Origin: an uncultured OM43 clade bacterium
GTDB taxonomy: Bacteria; Pseudomonadota; Gammaproteobacteria; Burkholderiales; Methylophilaceae
Direction of reading: 5' to 3'
Assembly: GCA_902558495.1 (NCBI GenBank)
Contig: CACEEB010000009.1
Span: 1 to 42,191, forward strand
DNA length: 42,191 nucleotides
Positions 1-8,552 of this stretch are shown here, in pieces. The notes under the pieces are model-generated. The model did no database searches. It was not told the DNA's origin and saw only the letters and a list, made by a program, of their open reading frames with translations. The stretch's first letter is position 1. Every line of letters begins with the position of its first letter. A program made the position numbers and the translations under genes.

Positions 1-2
1 GA

Positions 3-551
3 AAACCTTTTGAATGGTGTGAGACATTGCAAAATGAGATTAAATTAATAAAACTTGTCGATTTATGGTGTAAACAAAATTTAATTAAATTGATTGTTGC
101 AGGTAGAGAAGGAGAATTTATTGATGAAGAGTATGATTATTACAAAAAGCATTTAAAATTAAGTGATTGGGATTTTATAAACACAAACAAGAAAAATAGT
201 TATGATCAAGTGGATCAGGCTGAAGTAGTTATTACGCTTGATTCTACTCTCGGTTATGAATCCTTAGTTAGAGGAAATAAAACATTATTTTTTGCTACAC
301 GTAAATACGAAGAACAAATACTTTATCCGTTTGGATGGCCGATTAGACTAGATTCAGAGGGATTTTTTTGGACAACGCATTCAGATAAAAAAGAATTTGA
401 TAGGATTATGAATCAAATATTTAATCTTGAAAAAAACCGTTGGAAAAAATTGTTAAGTCAATTAAATCCTGATTTATTTATAGAAGATTCTGGTAATATA
501 AAATTTAATTTGCTCCTAAAAAATATTTTAAAAGAAAAGCAAACATGTTAA
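3..551 (+). CDS. Surface carbohydrate biosynthesis protein, C-terminal part (5' end outside window)
   Basis: The frame is open back to the first bases of the window, so this is the C-terminal 182 codons of a longer protein. The TTG at 27 is only the first in-window start-like codon and is unlikely to be the real start. The most telling stretch is ITLDSTLGYESLVRGNKTLFF near the middle. Together with the aromatic-rich segment after it (FGWPIR), it resembles the C-terminal nucleotide-sugar-binding half of putative surface-carbohydrate biosynthesis proteins of the kind found in Leptospira and marine bacterial O-antigen loci. The substrate cannot be read from the sequence. Its stop overlaps the start of the next gene by 7 bases, so it belongs to the same operon as pseB. 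The family call is from motif memory and is moderate; a partial glycosyltransferase of the GT-B fold is the alternative. Confidence 0.6.
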   Translation, partial: KPFEWCETLQNEIKLIKLVDLWCKQNLIKLIVAGREGEFIDEEYDYYKKHLKLSDWDFINTNKKNSYDQVDQAEVVITLDSTLGYESLVRGNKTLFFATRKYEEQILYPFGWPIRLDSEGFFWTTHSDKKEFDRIMNQIFNLEKNRWKKLLSQLNPDLFIEDSGNIKFNLLLKNILKEKQTC

Positions 552-1534
552 AAAAATCGTCCATATTAATTACTGGTGGAACAGGTTCTTTCGGATCTTT
601 TATTGTTCCAAAATTACTAAAAGAATTTAATCCTAAAAGATTAGTCATATTCTCAAGAGATGAGATGAAACAATGGGAAATGGCTAAATCTTACGATAAT
701 GATGAGAGAGTTCGTTTTTTTATTGGAGATATTCGGGATAAAGAGAGATTAGCAAGAGCATTGAATGGTATTGACTATGTAATTCATGCTGCTGCAACTA
801 AAATTGTACCAACGGCTGAATATAACCCATTTGAGTGTATCAAAACTAATATTATGGGAGCTATGAATTTAATTGAGGCATCAATAGATAGAAAAGTAAA
901 AAGAGTAGTAGCACTTTCTACAGACAAAGCAAGCAGTCCAATTAACTTATATGGTGCAACAAAACTAGCATCTGACAAGCTTTTTATTTCAGGAAATTCT
1001 TATTCTGGTTCCTCTGAAACAAGATTTGCAGTAGTTAGATACGGAAATGTTATGGCATCAAGAGGATCTGTAATACCTCTTTTCCTTAATCAAAGTGTAT
1101 CTAATGAGGTGTTAATAACAGATAAAAGAATGACAAGATTCATGATTACTCTTGAAGAAGCTACAGATTTAGTGACTCATGTTTTTGATGATATGGCTGG
1201 TGGTGAAATATACGTTAGAAAAAATCCCTCAATGAATATTGTTGATATAGCATCTGCTTGTGCTCCCAAAGCAAAACAAAAAATTATTGGTATCAGACCT
1301 GGCGAAAAGCTCCACGAACAAATGATTGGGCCGGAAGATGCACCATTTACATATGAGTATGATCAATATTTTAAAATATTACCAGCCATCCATAATTGGT
1401 ACGTTGAGCCACATAGAAGTGCAGGTGGAAGACTCGTAAGACCAGATTTTACTTACAGCTCAGATAATAATGATTCTTGGATGTCTGTAGAAAATCTTCA
1501 AGATTGGATAGTTAAAAATTTTAATAATGCATGA
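545..1534 (+). CDS. pseB: UDP-N-acetylglucosamine 4,6-dehydratase (inverting), PseB
   Basis: Soluble extended-SDR enzyme that converts UDP-GlcNAc to the 4-keto-6-deoxy-L-arabino intermediate, the first step of pseudaminic acid synthesis. In the 329 residues the NAD-binding glycine motif GGTGSFG is at 11-17, T126-D127-K128 supplies the acid/base residues, and Y136 and K140 complete the active site. The Asp-to-Tyr spacing of 9 matches the known PseB/FlaA1 arrangement. The segment PINLYGATKLASDKLF is nearly diagnostic for PseB. Length is normal and there is no N-terminal membrane domain, which separates it from the PglF/WbpM-type enzyme at 28361. It overlaps the upstream gene by 7 bases and pseC by 8 bases, so translation is probably coupled. 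The direct pseB-pseC pairing makes the assignment secure, although the final sugar could be a pseudaminic acid variant. Confidence 0.93.
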   Translation: MLKKSSILITGGTGSFGSFIVPKLLKEFNPKRLVIFSRDEMKQWEMAKSYDNDERVRFFIGDIRDKERLARALNGIDYVIHAAATKIVPTAEYNPFECIKTNIMGAMNLIEASIDRKVKRVVALSTDKASSPINLYGATKLASDKLFISGNSYSGSSETRFAVVRYGNVMASRGSVIPLFLNQSVSNEVLITDKRMTRFMITLEEATDLVTHVFDDMAGGEIYVRKNPSMNIVDIASACAPKAKQKIIGIRPGEKLHEQMIGPEDAPFTYEYDQYFKILPAIHNWYVEPHRSAGGRLVRPDFTYSSDNNDSWMSVENLQDWIVKNFNNA

Positions 1535-2693
1535 TTATATTCCATACGGTTGTCAGGATATCAACCAAAAAGATATCGATGAAGTTGTCTCAGTTCTTAA
1601 ATCAGAGTTTATAACTCAAGGACCAATTACTCCACAATTTGAAAAAGCTGTTGCCAGTTACTCAAAATCTAAATTTGCTGTAGCAACTAATAGTGCTACC
1701 TCTGCACTTCATATAGCTTGCCTGGCGCTTGAGTTAAAAGCCGGTGATATAGTTTGGACCTCCCCAATATCTTTTGCAGCATCAGCTAATTGTGCAAGGT
1801 ACTGTGGGGCTGAGATTGATTTTGTTGATATTGACTCAGATACTTTTAATATAAGTATTGAAGCCCTAACTAATAAATTACGTGAAGCTGAATCTAGAGG
1901 TAAATTACCCAAAATAGTTATCCCTGTTCACTTTGGTGGAAGTCCTTGTGCAATGAAAGAAATTTACATTTTAAGTAAGAAATATGGTTTTAATATAATT
2001 GAAGATGCTTCACATGCCATTGGTGCAAAATTAGATAGCCATATGGTCGGAGATTGCCATTATAGTGATATTACAGTGTTTAGTTTTCACCCAGTAAAAA
2101 TAATCACATCAGGGGAAGGCGGCGTAGCTTGTACCAATAAAAGCGAACTTGCTAGTTCGATGCTCAGATTAAGGACGCATGGAATAATAAAGTCTGAAAA
2201 AGATTTTTGTGAGAAATCACATGGCCCATGGTACTACGAACAAATTGATTTAGGCTTTAATTATAGATTAACTGATATTCATTCAGCTTTAGGTTTGAGC
2301 CAACTCTCTAGAGTTGATAGCTTCGTTAAGAAGAGAAATGAGTTAGCAAAAATATACGATGTTGCATTTGATAATCTGCCAATTCAAAGACAAATTCTCC
2401 AAAGCTCATGTTACTCCTCATACCATTTATATGTAATAAGAGTTAAAGTAAAAGAATCTAAAAAATCTCACATAGAAATTTTTAAGGGATTAAGAGATGC
2501 GAATATTGGTGTAAATATTCATTATATTCCAATTTATTTGCATCCATATTATCAAAAATTAGGTTTTGAGTTAGGCTATTGCCCAGAAGCTGAAAATTAT
2601 TATTCTGAGGCAATTAGTTTGCCTATATTTCCTAAATTAAGTAAAAAGAATCAAAATTTTGTTATAAACAATTTAGAGAAGTTAATTTTATAA
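1527..2693 (+). CDS. pseC: UDP-4-amino-4,6-dideoxy-N-acetyl-beta-L-altrosamine transaminase, PseC
   Basis: PLP-dependent DegT/DnrJ-family aminotransferase that aminates C4 of the PseB product, using glutamate as donor. The protein has 388 residues, normal for PseC. It opens with the family signature IPYGCQDINQKDIDEVV and has ITQGP at 29-33. The segment around residues 77-104 (VWTSPISFAASANC, then YCGAEIDFVDID) is typical of PseC rather than generic DegT proteins. Lys191 in FHPVKIITSGEGG is the expected internal-aldimine lysine, and the glycine-rich loop after it is intact. The ATG lies 8 bases inside pseB, the usual pseBC coupling. A second, more divergent DegT enzyme at 25681 serves another branch. 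Confidence 0.92.
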   Translation: MHDYIPYGCQDINQKDIDEVVSVLKSEFITQGPITPQFEKAVASYSKSKFAVATNSATSALHIACLALELKAGDIVWTSPISFAASANCARYCGAEIDFVDIDSDTFNISIEALTNKLREAESRGKLPKIVIPVHFGGSPCAMKEIYILSKKYGFNIIEDASHAIGAKLDSHMVGDCHYSDITVFSFHPVKIITSGEGGVACTNKSELASSMLRLRTHGIIKSEKDFCEKSHGPWYYEQIDLGFNYRLTDIHSALGLSQLSRVDSFVKKRNELAKIYDVAFDNLPIQRQILQSSCYSSYHLYVIRVKVKESKKSHIEIFKGLRDANIGVNIHYIPIYLHPYYQKLGFELGYCPEAENYYSEAISLPIFPKLSKKNQNFVINNLEKLIL

Positions 2694-2695
2694 AA

Positions 2696-3562
2696 TTGTT
2701 ATCAAGAATATCATTAGGAAGTGCACAATTCGGCCTGGATTATGGCATTGCGAACTCAACTGGAAAAGTTAAAAAAAGTGAATTAAGACTTATTTTCAAA
2801 AAGGCCTTACATTGCGGGATAAATACAATAGATACTGCTATTGATTATGAGGACAGTGAATCTAATATTGGTGATTTGAAACCAATAAAATTTAATATTG
2901 TTACAAAACTCCCTAAGGTACCCAGCAATTGTATCAATATAGGTGACTGGGTAAAGGATAATGTAAGCAATTCTTTAAAAAAGTTAAATGTTCCCTCATT
3001 ATATGGAATATTACTTCACCGTCCTTTTGATATAAAAAAATACAAAGATTTGTATAATGAATTGAACAAAATAAAGGAAAGCGGTGCTGTTAAAAAAATT
3101 GGTATTTCAATATATTCTCCATCTGAATTAGACGATCTTCTTCCTACATATCAATTTGATCTTATACAGACACCTTTAAATATTTTTGACAGAAGGATTG
3201 TCGATTCAGGTTGGCTGAGAAGACTTTCTGACCTGGGAATAGAAATACATACAAGATCATGTTTTCTTCAAGGGTTACTTTTGTTGAAAAAGCACGAAAG
3301 GCCTTTATTTTTTGATAGGTGGAGTAATATTTTTGATAAATGGGATTCTTTCCTTCTTGAAAGTAATAATGATCCGGTTGGGGTATGCTTAAAATATCCG
3401 CTTTCATTTAAGTCAATAAATCGTGTAATTATTGGTGTGGATGGTTATAAACAGTTTAATCAAATTCTTCATAATGTAGATAATATTAATGAATTATCAA
3501 CTCCTAACATAAAAGCTAATGATTATAAATTGATTAATCCTTCGGAATGGGTTTTCAAATGA
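2696..3562 (+). CDS. Aldo/keto reductase of nonulosonate cluster
   Basis: Aldo/keto reductase superfamily protein of 288 residues with a TTG start two bases after the pseC stop. The N-terminus is LGSAQFGLDYGIAN, a form common in AKRs from polysaccharide loci. The catalytic tetrad is complete: Asp46, Tyr51 (five residues on, as in the family), Lys71 and His108 in LLHRP. The C-terminal segment RVIIGVDGYKQFNQI matches the cofactor-binding end of the barrel. AKRs of this subtype often sit between pseC and pseF in nonulosonate loci, where their substrate is not settled; a sugar or keto-sugar reduction is plausible. The stop overlaps the next gene as ATGA. The superfamily is certain and the substrate unknown. 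Confidence 0.82.
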   Translation: MLSRISLGSAQFGLDYGIANSTGKVKKSELRLIFKKALHCGINTIDTAIDYEDSESNIGDLKPIKFNIVTKLPKVPSNCINIGDWVKDNVSNSLKKLNVPSLYGILLHRPFDIKKYKDLYNELNKIKESGAVKKIGISIYSPSELDDLLPTYQFDLIQTPLNIFDRRIVDSGWLRRLSDLGIEIHTRSCFLQGLLLLKKHERPLFFDRWSNIFDKWDSFLLESNNDPVGVCLKYPLSFKSINRVIIGVDGYKQFNQILHNVDNINELSTPNIKANDYKLINPSEWVFK

Positions 3563-5580
3563 GCATTATTGCAATTGTGCAGGCTAGAATGGGATCAACT
3601 AGACTTAAAGCAAAGGTCTTAAGAAAGATTAATGGAGTACCGTTAATTAAATTACTTTTATTAAGATTAAGTAAATCAACTTTACTCGATAAGATAATAG
3701 TTGCTACGACTTCTAATAAAGAAGATATTGAATTAAAAAACTATGTAGAAAGCATTGGGTATGATTGTGAAATTGGTAGTGAAAAAAATGTAATGGACAG
3801 GTACATAAAAGTAGGCGTTATGAATAAAGCAAAAATTATAGTAAGAATTACAGGAGACTGTCCATTAATAGACCCACAAATAGTAGATAAAGTTATAAGT
3901 GAATTTACATCAAGAGAATTTGACTATGTTAGTAATATTTCTCCACCTACATTTCCAGATGGACTAGATGTTGAGGTTTTTAAATTATCATCTCTTATTG
4001 AAGCATCAAATCAAACTTCAAAATTATATGATTTAGAGCATGTGACGCCTTACTTTAGAGATTCAGGATACTATACAACTTATAATATTAAGAATAAAAA
4101 AGATTATTCGCACATAAGACTTACCGTTGATGAACTTATTGATTTAAATGTAATAAAAAATATTTTTACTTATTTTCATCCGAATTATTATTTTAGTTGG
4201 ACGGACATAATAGATTTGCATAAAAAAGAACCTAATTTATTTACTAATCATAATCTTCAAAGAAATGAAGGGGCAAATATGGGATCAGGACAAAAATTGT
4301 GGAAAAGGGCAAAAGAAATTATTCCAGGTGGAAATATGCTTTTATCAAAACGTCCAGAAATGTTTCTTCCGGATGAATGGCCATCTTATTTTTCTAAGGC
4401 AAAAGGTTGTAAAGTATGGGATTTAGACGGTGTTTCATACACTGATATGTCCATAATGGGTATTGGTACAAATATTCTTGGCTATGCAAATGAGGAGGTA
4501 GATCAAGAGGTTGTTAACACCGTAAAATCAAGCAATATGTCAACATTAAACTGCCCTGAAGAAGTGTATTTAGTAGAAAAACTAATTGAGATGCATCCTT
4601 GGGCAGATATGGGAAGGCTTGCAAGGTCTGGAGGAGAAGCTAATGCCATTGCAATAAGAATTGCTAGAGCAGCTAGCAAAAATGATAATGTAGCAATTTG
4701 TGGATACCATGGGTGGCATGACTGGTATTTAGCAGCAAATCTTAAAAAAGATGAACTAGGAAGTCATCTAATACCTGGATTAGAACCAAATGGGGTTCCT
4801 GAGAACCTAAGAGATACAGTATATCCTTTTAAATATAATTGTTTTGAGGAGCTTGAGGATTTAGTAAATACTAAGAATATTGGCATAATAAAAATGGAAG
4901 TTTTGAGAGGAGAGTCCCCAAAAAATAATTTCTTAAAAAAGGTAAGAGATTTAGCAACAAAAAAAAATATTATTTTAATTTTTGATGAATGCACTTCAGG
5001 CTTTAGAGAAACATTTGGTGGAATACATAAGAAGTTTGAAGTTGATCCAGATATGGCTATGTTTGGTAAGGCAATGGGTAATGGGTATGCTATTACAGCA
5101 GTTATAGGTAAAAAAGAGATAATGCAGTCGGCACAATCTTCATTTATAAGTAGTACATTTTGGACTGAAAGAATAGGCCCTACAGCCGCATTAAAAACGA
5201 TAGAAATAATGAATAGAGAAAAAACATGGGAATACATTACTAGATTGGGTTTATATATCAGAGATTGTTGGCAATTATTAGCAGACAAACATGGTTTAGA
5301 AATTTCAGTTTGGGGTATACCTTCATTATCTGGCTTTAATATAAAATCAACAAAATTTCTTGAATATAAAACTTTTATAACTCAAGAGATGTTGAAAAAT
5401 GGATTCTTAGCGGGAAATTGTATTTATGTATGTAAAAGTCATAATAAGAAGATTGTTGACGAGTATATGTATTATTTAGATTCTATTTTTAAAATATTAA
5501 GAGAGTGTGAGGATGGTAGGGATATTAACAAATTATTGAAAAATTCTATTTGTCATAGTGGTTTTAAGCGTTTAAATTAA
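3559..5580 (+). CDS. SpsF/PseF-like cytidylyltransferase fused to class III (GSA-type) aminotransferase
   Basis: Two-domain protein of 673 residues. Residues 1-235 are a nucleotidyltransferase of the SpsF/CMP-sugar synthetase type: QARMGSTRLKAKVL at 8-21 is the nucleotide-binding loop, and TGDCPLIDP (98-106) and DGLDVEV (134-140) are further landmarks. Residues 242-650 form a glutamate-1-semialdehyde-aminomutase-like aminotransferase with YHGWHD (383-388), the PLP-ring Asp476 in FDECTSGFR, and the Schiff-base Lys504 in FGKAMGNGY. In related loci the first domain activates the nonulosonate with CMP (the PseF role), so I infer that here. The aminotransferase may aminate a sugar or aldehyde intermediate. 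The start at 3559 gives an ATGA overlap with the previous stop; an in-frame ATG at 3547 is less likely. The domains are clear and the joint function is inferred. Confidence 0.85.
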   Translation: MSIIAIVQARMGSTRLKAKVLRKINGVPLIKLLLLRLSKSTLLDKIIVATTSNKEDIELKNYVESIGYDCEIGSEKNVMDRYIKVGVMNKAKIIVRITGDCPLIDPQIVDKVISEFTSREFDYVSNISPPTFPDGLDVEVFKLSSLIEASNQTSKLYDLEHVTPYFRDSGYYTTYNIKNKKDYSHIRLTVDELIDLNVIKNIFTYFHPNYYFSWTDIIDLHKKEPNLFTNHNLQRNEGANMGSGQKLWKRAKEIIPGGNMLLSKRPEMFLPDEWPSYFSKAKGCKVWDLDGVSYTDMSIMGIGTNILGYANEEVDQEVVNTVKSSNMSTLNCPEEVYLVEKLIEMHPWADMGRLARSGGEANAIAIRIARAASKNDNVAICGYHGWHDWYLAANLKKDELGSHLIPGLEPNGVPENLRDTVYPFKYNCFEELEDLVNTKNIGIIKMEVLRGESPKNNFLKKVRDLATKKNIILIFDECTSGFRETFGGIHKKFEVDPDMAMFGKAMGNGYAITAVIGKKEIMQSAQSSFISSTFWTERIGPTAALKTIEIMNREKTWEYITRLGLYIRDCWQLLADKHGLEISVWGIPSLSGFNIKSTKFLEYKTFITQEMLKNGFLAGNCIYVCKSHNKKIVDEYMYYLDSIFKILRECEDGRDINKLLKNSICHSGFKRLN

Positions 5581-6225
5581 ATGAGAATATTTCTTTTAGT
5601 AAGTTCAAAAGAACATCCAATCATTCCAATGCTTAATGAATGGAAAAAGAATAACAGTTTAGGTAAACAAATAAAAATAATTAATCATAAAAAGGATTTG
5701 GTAAAGGGCGATATTTTATTTTTGATTTCATGCAATGAAATTCTTAATAGTAGTGAAATTAAAAAATTTAAAAAAGTTTTTGTTCTTCATGCAAGCGATT
5801 TACCAAAAGGTAGGGGTTGGTCCCCACACATTCACAGCATTCTTAATAATAAAAATGAGATAACTGTAAGTCTAATCGAAGCAAATAAAGAAGTTGATAA
5901 AGGTGATATTTGGCTTAAAGATAAATTCCAATTAGAGGGACATGAGTTATTTAATGAAATTAATGAAATTTTATTTAGAACAGAGCTTAATTTGATGTCA
6001 AAACTCATAAATAATATTGAGCAAATAATTCCAATCAAGCAATCAGGAAATCCAGGAAAATATAACAAAAAAAGAACTCCTAAAGACAGTGAATTGAATC
6101 CAAACAAATCTATTGCTAGCCAGTTTAATTTACTTAGAATTTCAGATCCAAAAAGATTCCCAGCATTTATTAAGTTAAATAACCATAAATACCTTATTAA
6201 TATTGAAAAAATTGATGATAAATAA
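5581..6225 (+). CDS. Formyltransferase-like protein of nonulosonate cluster
   Basis: A 214-residue protein starting directly after the preceding stop (TAA then ATG). It carries a formyltransferase core, LHASDLPKGRGWSPH at 69-83, followed by a segment ending in EVDKGDIW (104-111). These match the His-x-Ser-x-Leu-Pro...Gly and Asp-x-Gly motifs of methionyl-tRNA and sugar N-formyltransferases. His70 and Asp106 would be the catalytic pair. The Asn that normally lies two residues before the His is Val68 here, which is odd. It is too short for a tRNA formyltransferase with its C-terminal domain. In this setting it probably acylates an amino sugar, for example the C4 amine made by PseC, using N10-formyl-tetrahydrofolate. 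The role is inferred from position and motif. Confidence 0.75.
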   Translation: MRIFLLVSSKEHPIIPMLNEWKKNNSLGKQIKIINHKKDLVKGDILFLISCNEILNSSEIKKFKKVFVLHASDLPKGRGWSPHIHSILNNKNEITVSLIEANKEVDKGDIWLKDKFQLEGHELFNEINEILFRTELNLMSKLINNIEQIIPIKQSGNPGKYNKKRTPKDSELNPNKSIASQFNLLRISDPKRFPAFIKLNNHKYLINIEKIDDK

Positions 6226-6237
6226 AGGAAAAGAAAA

Positions 6238-6429
6238 ATGAATGATATTAATCAAAAATTAAAACTAATTGATGAAATAGAAAAAATTCGAACCCAAAAT
6301 AATATCAATTGGATGGACTTGCTGAGAGTAGCTTTTAAACACGCACCAGATGAGACTAAAGTACTTGTAAGAAAAATAAATAAAGATGATAAAAGGATAT
6401 CTGAAATTTTTGCAAAACTAGGCGAATGA
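6238..6429 (+). CDS. Small conserved companion protein of PseI (63 aa)
   Basis: A 63-codon gene between the formyltransferase-like gene and pseI. An AGGAAA-type ribosome-binding site lies just upstream of the ATG, and the stop is shared with the pseI start as ATGA. The protein is charged and helical-looking: an N-terminal helix with alternating Lys/Ile/Glu, then INWMDLLRVAFKHAPDE, then a basic segment ending DDKRISEIFAKL. From memory, very similar short proteins with an N-WMD-LR-A pattern are found next to pseI/neuB-type genes in other loci, but I know of no assigned function. There is no signal peptide, membrane segment or metal motif. Good translation signals and tight coupling argue that it is real. 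Confidence 0.75.
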   Translation: MNDINQKLKLIDEIEKIRTQNNINWMDLLRVAFKHAPDETKVLVRKINKDDKRISEIFAKLGE

Positions 6430-7484
6430 AGATGCAAAATATTAAATTAGAAAATAAATTGATTGGATCAAATAAAAAGCCATTTATTATTGCAGAAATG
6501 TCAGGAAACCATAATCAATCATTAGAGCGTGCTTTAGAAATAGTAAGAGCTGTTGCAGAAACTGGTGCTGATGCCTTAAAGCTTCAAACTTATACTGCGG
6601 ACACAATGACTCTGGATCATGAAGGATCAGATTTTAAAATTTCGGATTCAAATAGCCTGTGGAAAGGTAAATCACTTTATGAATTATATGGTGAAGCTCA
6701 TACACCATGGGATTGGCATAAGCCAATTTTTGAGCTTGGAAGGAGCTTAGGTTTAATAGTATTTAGCTCTCCCTTTGACTCTACTTCAGTTGATTTTTTA
6801 GAAACATTAAATGTTCCATGCTATAAGATAGCCTCTTTTGAAATAACTGATTTATCATTAATTGAGTATGTTGCTAGTAAGAAAAAACCTATGATTATGT
6901 CAACTGGTATGGCAACTAATAATGAAATTAGGGATGCTGTAAATGCAGCAACTTCAAATGGTTGTTCAGAATTGATATTACTTAAATGTACCAGCGCATA
7001 TCCAGCTACTGCAGAAGATGCAAATTTAAATACCATTGTAGATATCAAAAAAAACTTTAATTGTAATGTTGGTTTGTCAGACCATACAAAAGGAATTGGA
7101 GTTGCTGTGGCTAGTATTGTTTTAGGAGCGTCTGTAATAGAAAAACACTTTACTCTAGATAGAAACGATGGAGGTGTAGATAGTGAATTTTCTATGGAGC
7201 CAGATGAAATGAAGCAATTAGTTGATGAAACCCAAAAAGCATGGTCTTCATTGGGAGACGTCTCATACGGACCAACTAAATCTGAAGAAAATTCTCTTAG
7301 ATTTAGAAGGTCACTATACATTGTAAAAGATTTACAAACGGGCGATATATTGTCAGAACAAAATATTAAATCAATACGTCCAGGATATGGAATAGCTCCA
7401 AAATATCTTAAAGATATTATAGGAAAAAAAGTCACTAAAAATATAAAAAAAGGGACAGCATTTAATTGGAAGCTAATTAGATAA
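6426..7484 (+). CDS. pseI: Pseudaminic acid synthase, PseI (NeuB family)
   Basis: Condenses a 6-carbon 2,4-diamino-2,4,6-trideoxy sugar with phosphoenolpyruvate to make the nine-carbon nonulosonate. The 352-residue protein has the NeuB TIM barrel (about 1-280) and a C-terminal SAF/antifreeze-like domain (about 290-352, with SLYIVKDLQTGDILSE). Barrel landmarks are IIAEMSGNHNQS (21-32), FSSPFDSTSVDFLE (113-126), STGMATNNEI (159-168) and the metal ligands His220 (SDHTKG) and His241 (EKHFTLDR). The 21-residue spacing equals that of the Mn-binding histidines in NeuB. The E-M-SGNHN and D-GGVDSEFSM forms favour PseI over LegI/NeuB. Its ATG overlaps the small-gene stop as ATGA. Confidence 0.92.
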   Translation: MKMQNIKLENKLIGSNKKPFIIAEMSGNHNQSLERALEIVRAVAETGADALKLQTYTADTMTLDHEGSDFKISDSNSLWKGKSLYELYGEAHTPWDWHKPIFELGRSLGLIVFSSPFDSTSVDFLETLNVPCYKIASFEITDLSLIEYVASKKKPMIMSTGMATNNEIRDAVNAATSNGCSELILLKCTSAYPATAEDANLNTIVDIKKNFNCNVGLSDHTKGIGVAVASIVLGASVIEKHFTLDRNDGGVDSEFSMEPDEMKQLVDETQKAWSSLGDVSYGPTKSEENSLRFRRSLYIVKDLQTGDILSEQNIKSIRPGYGIAPKYLKDIIGKKVTKNIKKGTAFNWKLIR

Positions 7485-8552
7485 ATGGACACTAATAAAA
7501 GCCCCAAGATACTAGATTGTACTCTAAGAGACGGAAGTTATGCTATTAACTTTACTTTTTCTGAGAGCGACACTCAAGAAATATCAAGTAATATTGATAA
7601 ATTAAACATTCCTTATATAGAGGTAGGTCATGGTGTTGGTCTAGGAGCGAATAGGCTTGGAGTAAATTTTTCATCTGCAACTGACATTGCATATATGAGA
7701 GCAGCAAAAACATCAGTTAAGCAGGGCAAATGGGGTATGTTTTGTATACCAGGTATAGCTAATCTTGATGATGTTAAGCTTGCTTGTGATCATGGTATTC
7801 AATTTATAAGAATAGGAAGCAACATAGATCAAATTGAGGACTCAAAAAAATTTATAGAGCTTGCAAGAAATTTGGGCATTGAGGTTTTTGCAAACTTTAT
7901 GAAATCTTATACTCAAACACCTAAAAAATTTGCCAAGTTAATGAAACAATCCTATGAATATGGTTCGGAGTTAATATATTTAGTTGATTCAGCAGGGGGT
8001 ATGCTTCCTAAAGAATTGATTGAATATATATATGAGGCAAATAATTTAGAACCTAAGATTCCTCTTGGTTTTCACGGTCACAATAATCTTGGTCTAGCTA
8101 TGGCGAACGCTTTGATTTGTGCAGAGCAGGGTGTAGATATTATTGATTCTTCTTTTCAGGGTTTAGGAAGAAGTTCTGGGAATGTTCCAACTGAACAATT
8201 AATTTGTGCATTGCATAGAGCAAATTATGAGATAGAAATAGATCCTATAGAAGCAATGCATTTTGGTGAAACTTACATAAGGCCAAGAATAAAAAATAAA
8301 GGGCATTGCTCTCTAGATGTAATGGCTGGATACGCACAATTTCATTCAAGTTATATGCCGGATATATTGGATATTGCTAGGGAATTCAACGTTGATCCCA
8401 GAGAGATTATTCACCAATTATGTAAGATTGATAAACTTAATGCACCCAAAAATCTTATAAGGGATATTGCAGGAAAAATTGAAAAAAATAAGTTTTCCTT
8501 AGACATGGAGCCTCCATGGAATAATTATTTTGGTAATGAGCAAGATTTTTAA
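7485..8552 (+). CDS. DRE-TIM metallolyase, 4-hydroxy-2-oxovalerate aldolase-like (MhpE/DmpG type)
   Basis: HMGL-like TIM-barrel protein of 355 residues that follows pseI directly (TAA then ATG). LDCTLRDGSY at 10-19 holds the Arg-Asp catalytic pair and the Asp metal ligand. His197 and His199 in GFHGHNNLG are the other metal ligands, and the following GLAMANAL helix is typical. Known relatives cleave or form 4-hydroxy-2-oxo acids from pyruvate and an aldehyde. The usual partner, acetaldehyde dehydrogenase DmpF, is absent, so aromatic degradation is not the job. Such aldolases occur in nonulosonate and O-antigen loci. Here it probably supplies a carbon skeleton, either for the acyl group handled by the next genes or for an unusual sugar. 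The family is firm and the reaction open. Confidence 0.8.
   Translation: MDTNKSPKILDCTLRDGSYAINFTFSESDTQEISSNIDKLNIPYIEVGHGVGLGANRLGVNFSSATDIAYMRAAKTSVKQGKWGMFCIPGIANLDDVKLACDHGIQFIRIGSNIDQIEDSKKFIELARNLGIEVFANFMKSYTQTPKKFAKLMKQSYEYGSELIYLVDSAGGMLPKELIEYIYEANNLEPKIPLGFHGHNNLGLAMANALICAEQGVDIIDSSFQGLGRSSGNVPTEQLICALHRANYEIEIDPIEAMHFGETYIRPRIKNKGHCSLDVMAGYAQFHSSYMPDILDIAREFNVDPREIIHQLCKIDKLNAPKNLIRDIAGKIEKNKFSLDMEPPWNNYFGNEQDF

Noticed and set aside
784-978. Antisense open frames inside pseB and many other genes
   Set aside because: They have no ribosome-binding site, no recognisable domain and lie wholly within well-supported genes on the other strand.
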